From contig NZ_JZRB01000002.1 in assembly GCF_000964085.1 (NCBI RefSeq), forward strand, positions 52,339-116,338: a stretch of 64,000 bases of DNA. The letters run 5' to 3'. Positions 55,697 through 64,000 of this stretch are shown here, one piece after another. Source of the stretch: Luteibacter yeojuensis. GTDB lineage: Bacteria > Pseudomonadota > Gammaproteobacteria > Xanthomonadales > Rhodanobacteraceae. The notes under the pieces were generated by a model, which was not told the origin of the DNA, ran no database searches, and saw only the letters and a list, made by a program, of their open reading frames with translations. The number at the start of each line of letters is the position of its first letter. The stretch's first letter is position 1. The translations under genes were made by a program, and so were the position numbers.

Positions 55697-56329
55697 TCAG
55701 TGCGTCGCTGACGCCACCAGGTACGACCGGCACATCACCGGCAGTTCGGCGCGCAGCATCGCCACGGCGGCGGGCGTGCCGTCGCTTTCGATCACGGCAC
55801 GCACCACGCCCACCAGCATGGTGCGGTAGGCGAACGTCACGGCATCCACATCATCGAAACGCGCGTCCGCGGCGGTGGCGAGGGTCCGCGCAATGATTTC
55901 GTCCGAGCGCCGCACGATGTCGTCCACTAGGCCCGCGGTCTCAAGCTGCGCGGCCACCACGTAGAGCGCGCGCGCACCCGGCATCTGCCGCATCTTTGCG
56001 TCGAGGTAGGCAAGGGTCAGCCCATCCGACATCTCGGCCAGCCGCTTACCCGCCAGCTGCCCGGCCGCCTCGTCCAGTGCCACCACCACGTCCTCGAGGT
56101 AATCCTCCAGCACGGCGTAGAGCAGCGCCTCCTTGTGCGGGAAGTACTGGTACATCGTGCCGACCGAGACCCCTGCCCGGGAGGCCACCCGGGTGGTGGT
56201 CAGGCCGGCGTAGCCATCGGTCAGCAAAACCTGAATGGCGGCCTCGAAAATGGCGTCCACGGTGGCCGCCGAACGGGCCTGGCGCGGGGTTTTCCGGGGC
56301 TTCAGGGCATCTGTGGGGGCGGCGGGCAT
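55697..56329 (-). CDS. TetR-family transcriptional regulator
   Basis: 210 residues. The N-terminal DNA-binding domain (about 20-70) is classical: ARSAATVDAIFEAAIQVLL then TTRVASRAGVSVGTMYQYF and PHKEALL. The C-terminal ligand domain is all-helical and resembles the C-terminal type often paired with YcdC-like regulators; the ligand is unknown. The start at 56329 (MPAAPTDALK) fits the family; the frame from 56407 would cover the promoter region. It is divergent from an SDR gene 80 bases away, its probable target. Confidence 0.92.
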   Translation of the reverse strand: MPAAPTDALKPRKTPRQARSAATVDAIFEAAIQVLLTDGYAGLTTTRVASRAGVSVGTMYQYFPHKEALLYAVLEDYLEDVVVALDEAAGQLAGKRLAEMSDGLTLAYLDAKMRQMPGARALYVVAAQLETAGLVDDIVRRSDEIIARTLATAADARFDDVDAVTFAYRTMLVGVVRAVIESDGTPAAVAMLRAELPVMCRSYLVASATH

Positions 56330-56409
56330 ATGCGAATGTAAAAGCCGGTCATGGGATCCTAGATCAAGGGATGGGGCTACCCCTCTCTTATTCAACAAGG
56401 AAACCACGC

Positions 56410-57141
56410 ATGAGCCAGCCGAACCGCATCACCCTCGTTACCGGTGCCAACAAGGGCATCGGCCTGGAAGTCGCCCGCCAGCTGGGCAAGGCGGGCCACC
56501 GCATCCTGCTCGGCGCCCGAGACGCCGGCCGCGGCCAGGCGGCTGCCGATACCCTCCGTGGCGAGGGCATCGACGTGCGCTTCGTCCCGCTCGACCTGGG
56601 CGACACCGCCTCGCTGGCCAGGGCCGCCGCAGACATCGAGGCCAACGAAGGCCGCATCGATGTCCTCATCAACAACGCGGGCGTGGCGCTCGAGGGTGAT
56701 GGCAACGCCACCACCGCCAACCTCGACGCCGTGCGCCGCATCTTCGATACCAACTACTTCGGTACCGTGGCCGCCACCCAGGCCTTGCTGCCGCTCGTGA
56801 AGAAGGCCGGCGACGGCCGCGTCATCAACGTCTCCAGCCGCCTGGGTTCCATCACGCTAAACGCCGACCCGGGCTGGGATTACGCGGCGGTGAAGCTGGT
56901 GGGCTACAACGCCTCCAAGGCGGCGTTGAACATGTTCAGCGTCATCCTGGCCGATGAGTTGAAGGACACCGGCATCACCGTGCACGTGGCCTGCCCCGGC
57001 TACACGGCCACCGACCTCAACGGCAACAGCGGCCCGCAGACGGTCGAGGAAGGCGCCGAGGAGATCGTCCGCCTGGCGACGGCCGCCAACCCGGCGCCCA
57101 CGGGCTCGTTCACCGGCAAGGAAGGCCCGGCGCCCTGGTAA
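56410..57141 (+). CDS. SDR family oxidoreductase
   Basis: Classical short-chain dehydrogenase/reductase of 243 residues. The cofactor motif is TGANKGIG (11-18), INNAG follows at 88-91, and the catalytic Ser142, Tyr166 and Lys170 (YNASK) are present. The GARDAGRG after strand 2 suggests NADP preference, and the overall pattern resembles carbonyl-reductase-like SDRs. CAAGGA lies 9 bases before the ATG. Divergent from the TetR gene, which probably represses it. It ends 8 bases before the convergent cytolysin-like gene. Confidence 0.93.
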   Translation: MSQPNRITLVTGANKGIGLEVARQLGKAGHRILLGARDAGRGQAAADTLRGEGIDVRFVPLDLGDTASLARAAADIEANEGRIDVLINNAGVALEGDGNATTANLDAVRRIFDTNYFGTVAATQALLPLVKKAGDGRVINVSSRLGSITLNADPGWDYAAVKLVGYNASKAALNMFSVILADELKDTGITVHVACPGYTATDLNGNSGPQTVEEGAEEIVRLATAANPAPTGSFTGKEGPAPW

Positions 57142-57149
57142 GGCTGCGC

Positions 57150-58949
57150 CTACAGCATGCCGGCCCGCAGCACGATGGGTGTCCATCGCTGCTCCGGGCC
57201 CACCTCGCCGATGCGGCCTTCCAGGGCCGCCGGCACGTGGCCGGCCTGGCGGCCGAACGGTGCGGGCACGAGTTCGCCCGCGATCGGCGCCTTCGGGTAG
57301 CCCGCCCACGGCTTCAGGGCATCGTGGTGCGGGTTCAGCGGGATATCGTCGAACGTGCCGTCTTCGACGAAGAAGCGCAGGTCACCGCCGTCGACATGCA
57401 GGCGATGGGTGCCGTTGCCGTATGCGCTGTGGATACGGTCGGCCCGCCAGTGCCACGCCTGCGCGTTCACCAGCGAGCACGGTGCAGTGACCACCCGTTT
57501 ATCGTCGATGCGCGCCTCCAGGCACTCGCCATTGGCGCGGTTGATATAGCGGCGCTCGCTGTCCAGGCCCCACATCTGTTCCCTGCTGGCCTTGTCGCAG
57601 GGGGCCAGCACCACCTTGCCACCCTTCTGCGCCAGGCAATCGCCCACGCCATCGCTCGTGCGCAGGAGCACCGTCGTTTCCCGTGTGAGGAAGGGATGCG
57701 ACAGGTCGATGTCGTAGCCGACGCTCCGCATCACCACGGGCGTGGTTTCCTCGTGCACCCATTGGGGGCCATCCCATCGCCACTCCTTCTGGTTGAGGTC
57801 GTAACCCGCCTGCACCGTGACGTGCGCGATGCCTTCGTAATCGCCGGGCAACTCCCACACCGAAGTGGTGGGTAGCGTCGCGCTGCGCATCATCGGCGTC
57901 ATCCGCTTTTCGGATACCACCGCGCGGTCGGCCCCCGCGTGTTCGACAAGGACATGCTTGAGCATCTCGTTGATCGGCGCATCCCACTGCACGCGCGCAC
58001 CGTTCTCGACCGGCCGGGCATACATCGAGTAATCAGGGAAGGTGTAGCGCAGCTCGTTGCGAACCAGGTGCCGATACGAGGCCGAGAAATTGAACGGCAG
58101 CTTGGCGGCAAGGCCCGCGTCGGCCTGGCCGTCTTCCGAGATGCTGTTGCCCTGGCTGCCGCCGATGCCCACCTCGCGTTCGTCGATCTCGGTCTTCTCG
58201 AACTCCGAGGGCCCGGCCGACACCGGTGCGTAGTGGACAAGCGCGGGCTCGACGCCGCTGGCCGTGACCTCGTGCGCCGTGCGGTAGGCCCAGGGAAGAT
58301 AGGCGCCGGTGATGTTCCGGCCCTGCTCGTGGCCCTTGTCGACGCCCGCCTTCGCCGGCGTGATCACCGGCGCCACGGTGACGTGGATCTCCTTGTCATC
58401 GTCGGTGGCGGTGGCGCTGCGGAACACGGTGATCGACACGGTGCCCGTGATTTCGTCGCTATTCGTCTTCAGCTGGCCCTCGTGGACCTTGTACATGGGA
58501 AGCCCCGCGACATCGCCCGCCGGCGGCGTGGGTACGTCGGCGCGGGGCGGCCGTTCGTCCTTCGCCTGGAAGGTGGCCAGGGATGCAGCAGTGGCCGCCG
58601 TCCAGCGCGGCGACCAGCCCGCCTCACCGGGCGGTGCGCGCAGCACGTCGAGATCGCCGCCTGCCTCGCGGACGAAGATCGCATCGCCCTCGCTGGGCGC
58701 GGCACCGAAGACACGGGCCACCGCGGGGCGGCTGCCGGCATCCATGCGCACCAGCACGGGCGCACCCGCCTCGAATTGCGCAAGGAGGGCCGCCCGGGCC
58801 GGGCTGGCGTCGGCGAGTTCGTGGCCGTCGACGTGGACCAGGCCGCCCTGCCATGTGGCGGCACGGACGGGGCCGGCGGGGGCCGCGGTGGCCAGGGCCA
58901 CGGCGAGCGCCAGGGCCAGGGAGCGGGGGGTGGGGAAGCTGGACGTCAT
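57150..58949 (-). CDS. Leukocidin-family cytolysin with beta-trefoil lectin domain
   Basis: Secreted protein of 599 residues that resembles Vibrio cholerae cytolysin, a beta-barrel pore-forming toxin. The start at 58949 has AAGGAG 5 bases upstream and gives a signal peptide (LALALAVALATAAPA, cut near 30). Residues 35-130 resemble the cytolysin pro-domain (APVLVRMD, then AIFVREAGGDLDVL). The cytolysin core spans about 160-425: TNSDEITGTVSITVF, SYRHLVRNELRYTFPDYSMY, QWDAPINEML and DIDLSHPFLT. A ricin-type beta-trefoil follows (about 430-535) with Cys438/451 and Cys476/491 placed like the two disulfides of the Vibrio protein. The fourth, C-terminal lectin domain of the Vibrio toxin is replaced by a short tail. 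Activity and target are unknown. Confidence 0.82.
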   Translation of the reverse strand: MTSSFPTPRSLALALAVALATAAPAGPVRAATWQGGLVHVDGHELADASPARAALLAQFEAGAPVLVRMDAGSRPAVARVFGAAPSEGDAIFVREAGGDLDVLRAPPGEAGWSPRWTAATAASLATFQAKDERPPRADVPTPPAGDVAGLPMYKVHEGQLKTNSDEITGTVSITVFRSATATDDDKEIHVTVAPVITPAKAGVDKGHEQGRNITGAYLPWAYRTAHEVTASGVEPALVHYAPVSAGPSEFEKTEIDEREVGIGGSQGNSISEDGQADAGLAAKLPFNFSASYRHLVRNELRYTFPDYSMYARPVENGARVQWDAPINEMLKHVLVEHAGADRAVVSEKRMTPMMRSATLPTTSVWELPGDYEGIAHVTVQAGYDLNQKEWRWDGPQWVHEETTPVVMRSVGYDIDLSHPFLTRETTVLLRTSDGVGDCLAQKGGKVVLAPCDKASREQMWGLDSERRYINRANGECLEARIDDKRVVTAPCSLVNAQAWHWRADRIHSAYGNGTHRLHVDGGDLRFFVEDGTFDDIPLNPHHDALKPWAGYPKAPIAGELVPAPFGRQAGHVPAALEGRIGEVGPEQRWTPIVLRAGML

Positions 58950-59170
58950 GGGGTCTCCTTGTCCGGGGTGGTGTCCAAGGGGCAGGACCCTACACGGACG
59001 TGCCCTGAAGCGCCTCCCGATCCTTCTCAACGCCGCGCGAGCGACCGGATGGCCATTTGACGGACGTTGCCGCCCATGCGGCGGCGATAGCGACCCGATC
59101 GCGCATTTGTAGGGTTTCCCCTAGCCGCAGCCTCGGCAAAATCTGACGCCACGGATCGGCTTTCGCCTTG

Positions 59171-59176
59171 TATAAT
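59171..59176 (+). promoter_or_regulatory. -10 box of the gcvP riboswitch transcript
   Basis: Perfect TATAAT, placing the RNA start about 10 bases before the first glycine aptamer at 59192. No convincing -35 box is seen at 16-18 bases. The sequence between here and the cytolysin gene (58950-59170) shows no gene or other feature that I recognise. Confidence 0.65.
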
Positions 59177-59191
59177 CCCGGCCTTACCTCA

Positions 59192-59355
59192 CGGTGGGAG
59201 AAGCGGACGGATCCGCTGCCGAAGGCGCAACGCCCGTAATCGCTCAGGCCCCCATACCACCGCGTGGCACATCACTCTGGAGAGACCGGTTCAATCCGGC
59301 GCCGAAGGTGCAAGGGGTGACCACCCCCAAACTCTCAGGCAAAAGGACAGAGGGG
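59192..59355 (+). promoter_or_regulatory. Tandem glycine riboswitch
   Basis: Two aptamers in series. Aptamer 1 (59192-59262) is closed by CGGTGG/CCACCG, and aptamer 2 (59275-59353) by CTCTG/CAGAG. Both contain the conserved GCCGAAGG-x-GCAA core and the CTCAGGC strand, the hallmarks of gcvT-type glycine riboswitches. The 3' aptamer ends 48 bases before the gcvP ATG. Glycine binding is expected to switch on gcvP so that excess glycine is degraded. Confidence 0.95.
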
Positions 59356-59361
59356 CGCCCC

Positions 59362-59385
59362 ACGTGCCGGCACGGCACGTTCTTT
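59362..59385 (+). terminator. Putative expression-platform hairpin of the glycine riboswitch
   Basis: A 7-bp stem, ACGTGCC / GGCACGT, with a 5-base loop, followed by TCTTT. It sits between the second aptamer and gcvP and could be the OFF-state terminator. The short T run makes this uncertain. Confidence 0.5.
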
Positions 59386-59401
59386 CGGATGCCCCTACGC
59401 C

Positions 59402-62272
<2,871 letters not shown>

Positions 62273-62287
62273 TACCCCCGGCTTCTT

Positions 62288-62354
62288 GTAGGAGCCCACA
62301 CAGTGGGCGACAGCTCTTCGCGAGAAGCTGTCGCCCACGGGTGTGGGCTCCTAC
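62288..62354. repeat. REP-like inverted repeat (TAGGAGCCCAC family)
   Basis: A compact copy of about 67 bases: GTAGGAGCCCACACAGTGGG and the matching CCCACGGGTGTGGGCTCCTAC (split: CCCACGGGTG then TGGGCTCCTAC), with inner CGACAGCTCTTCGCGAGAAG. Between gcvP and the second carbonic anhydrase gene. Confidence 0.85.
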
Positions 62355-62434
62355 AGTACGCCGGGTCCATACCGCTGCGCATTTCCATCACCCGGCTTTG
62401 GCATACACTCCACCACCTACGCCAAGGTGATGCC

Positions 62435-63100
62435 ATGACCCAGGAAACCCCACGCGACGACAGCCTGCTCGGCCTCCTCAGGGGCGTCGAGGATTTCAGC
62501 GCCAACGTCTTCCCCGAGACCCAGCAGCTGTTCAGCGAGCTGGCCGAGGGCCAGAGCCCGCATACCCTCTTCATCACCTGCGCGGATTCGCGCGTGGTGC
62601 CGGAGATGATCACCCAGACCCAGCCGGGCGACCTCTTCGTCTGCCGCAACATCGGCAACATCGTGCCGGGCTACGGCGAGATGCTCGGCGGCGTCTCCGC
62701 CGTGGTCGAGTTCGCGGTGGCCGTGCTGCGCGTGCGCCACGTGGTCATCTGCGGCCACAGCGATTGCGGCGCCATGAAGGGCCTGCTGAACCCCGATTCG
62801 CTCAAGGCCATCCCCACCGTCGAAGCCTGGCTGCGCAACGCCGCGGCGGCCAAGAGCGCCGTGTTCGCCCGCGCGCCCGAGCCGGCCAGCGTGCTGAAGG
62901 ACGTGACCCAGGAAAACGTGCGCCTGCAGCTGGCCCACCTGCGCACCCACCCCGCCGTCACCGCCGCGCTGGCCAACCACGCCATCACGCTGCAGGGCTG
63001 GGTGTATGACATTGGCGACGGCACCATCGCCGTGCTCGACAAGGCCAGCGACCAGTTCATCCCACTGGCCGAGGCCATCAAGAAGGAAAACGGCGCGTGA
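62435..63100 (+). CDS. Beta-class carbonic anhydrase (with bestrophin)
   Basis: Cytosolic beta-carbonic anhydrase of 221 residues. Zinc ligands Cys49, Asp51 (CADSR), His108 and Cys111 (GHSDCGAM) are intact, with Arg53. AAGGTGA lies 6 bases before the ATG. It overlaps the next gene (GTGA), so a bestrophin-like channel is translated from the same message. Related to the enzyme at 32605 but with a different, shorter C-terminus, and placed with a different kind of anion transporter. Confidence 0.94.
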   Translation: MTQETPRDDSLLGLLRGVEDFSANVFPETQQLFSELAEGQSPHTLFITCADSRVVPEMITQTQPGDLFVCRNIGNIVPGYGEMLGGVSAVVEFAVAVLRVRHVVICGHSDCGAMKGLLNPDSLKAIPTVEAWLRNAAAAKSAVFARAPEPASVLKDVTQENVRLQLAHLRTHPAVTAALANHAITLQGWVYDIGDGTIAVLDKASDQFIPLAEAIKKENGA

Positions 63101-63975
63101 TCCTCCCGGGGCGCGCGCATATCGGCCACATCCTGCGTTACGTCGGCACGCCGCTGGGCCTGCTGTTCGCGTGGGACGTGGCCGTCACCGCCTTCTGGTA
63201 TTACGCGCACCCCCGCTGGACCGCCGAGTTCCCCGCTCTGCCCATCACCCTGCTGGGCTCGGCCATCGCCGTGTACCTCAGCTTCCGCAACACCACGGCG
63301 TATGCGCGCTGGTGGGAAGCCCGCACCCTGTGGGGCGCCATGGTGAACACCTCGCGCACCCTGGTACGCGAGGCGTTATCAGTCATGCCCACCCGCGAGG
63401 GCGCCGTCACCGTCGCCCACCGCCAGGTGGCCTACGTGCACGCCCTGCGCCTGCACCTGCGCCGCCAGGCGCCGTGGGAAGAACTGGTGGGCCGCCTGCC
63501 GGGTGATGAACTCGAGCGGCTGAAGGGCGTGCTCAACGTGCCCAATGCCATCCATGCCCGCACCGGCCAGCTGATCGGCGAAGCGAAGCCCGACCCGATC
63601 CTGTGGCCCGCCATCGCGCGCACGCTGTCGGATATCTCCAACGCCCAGGGCGGCATGGAGCGCATCAAGAACACCCCGCTGCCCCAGCAATACGCCACCT
63701 ACCCCGCCATCTTCACCCACGGCTTCTGCCTGCTGCTGCCGCTGGGCCTGGTGGAAAGCCTGGGCCTGTGGACCCCGCTCGGCTCCACCGTAGCCGGCTT
63801 CCTCTTCCTGGCCCTGCTGCAGATCGGCAACGACATCCAGAACCCGTTCGAGAACGCCGACGACGACGTGCCGCTGACCACGCTCACGCGCGCCATCGAG
63901 ATCGATTTGCGCGATATGTTGGGTGAGGTGCATGGGTTGAAGCCGGTGCAGCCGGAGGATGGCGTGTTGCTCTGA
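63097..63975 (+). CDS. Bestrophin-like (UPF0187) membrane channel
   Basis: Inner-membrane protein of 292 residues with about four spans, of the bestrophin-like family. LLGSAIAVYLSFRNTTAYARWWEAR is the strongest match, quoted here as FRNTTAYARWWEAR (about 67-80), followed by LWGAMVNTSRTLVRE. Residues NDIQNPFENADDDVPL near the end match the conserved C-terminal acidic motif. The GTG start at 63097 overlaps the carbonic anhydrase stop. Bestrophins pass anions including bicarbonate in eukaryotes; bacterial relatives have also been described as cation channels, so bicarbonate movement here is inferred from the gene pair. Confidence 0.9.
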   Translation: MILPGRAHIGHILRYVGTPLGLLFAWDVAVTAFWYYAHPRWTAEFPALPITLLGSAIAVYLSFRNTTAYARWWEARTLWGAMVNTSRTLVREALSVMPTREGAVTVAHRQVAYVHALRLHLRRQAPWEELVGRLPGDELERLKGVLNVPNAIHARTGQLIGEAKPDPILWPAIARTLSDISNAQGGMERIKNTPLPQQYATYPAIFTHGFCLLLPLGLVESLGLWTPLGSTVAGFLFLALLQIGNDIQNPFENADDDVPLTTLTRAIEIDLRDMLGEVHGLKPVQPEDGVLL

Positions 63976-63978
63976 CGG

Positions 63979-64000
63979 GTGGGAGCGCGCTTGCGCGCGA
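63979..64000. repeat. REP-like arm at the window edge (TGGGAGCGCGC family)
   Basis: GTGGGAGCGCGCTTGCGCGC followed by GA immediately after the bestrophin-like gene; the partner arm, if any, lies beyond the window. Confidence 0.65.

Overview
The window is GC-rich, densely coded chromosomal DNA from a gammaproteobacterium. Gene content (Oar-like TonB receptor, MltD-like lipoprotein, DUF3025, CBU_0592-type membrane protein, stand-alone RnfB beside nth, many REP-like elements built on TAGGAGCCCAC or TGGGAGCGCGC) points to the Xanthomonadales, most likely Rhodanobacteraceae (Luteibacter/Dyella-like). That placement is an inference from gene families and was not searched. No insertion sequence, prophage, CRISPR array or rRNA was seen. 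There is one tRNA.

Layout. 0-10 kb holds surface genes: a TonB receptor cut by the window edge, an S15/CocE hydrolase and a giant autotransporter. 10-16.6 kb has psd, a small unknown gene with operator-like repeats, an MltD-like lytic transglycosylase, a HerA-type ATPase, a membrane protein and greB. 16.7-25 kb has a BvgS-like hybrid kinase divergent from a LuxR-type response regulator, then DUF3025-rimO, dienelactone hydrolase-HIT, and a lipoprotein. 25-31 kb is housekeeping: dcd, apbC, metG, rsxB-nth. 31-33.5 kb has a beta-carbonic anhydrase followed by a SulP transporter.

34-41 kb is a phosphate-starvation block. An OprP/O-like porin and pstSCAB-phoU lie on either side of rnt, and both have a recognisable Pho box. 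No phoBR pair is in the window. 41-46 kb has sugE/gdx behind a guanidine-II (mini-ykkC) riboswitch, then rnr-rlmB and tRNA-Leu(CAG). 46-52.9 kb has small unknown genes, an LptA-like protein, a second CocE hydrolase, and a LysR-LysE pair.

52.9-55.5 kb looks like an accessory islet of lower GC at its left end. It contains a HigB-type toxin fused in frame to an HTH-less HigA-like domain, a second stand-alone copy of that domain, a DUF4272 protein and a Tdi1/DUF1851 immunity-like protein. At 57-59 kb lies a secreted protein that aligns by eye along its whole length with Vibrio cholerae cytolysin. 59-62 kb is gcvP behind a tandem glycine riboswitch. The window ends with a second beta-carbonic anhydrase translationally coupled to a bestrophin-like channel, so the cell has two separate carbonic anhydrase plus anion-transport modules.

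Most promising for novelty: the HigB-HigA(N) fusion with its duplicated HTH-less partner, the cytolysin homologue, and the paired carbonic anhydrase/transport operons.
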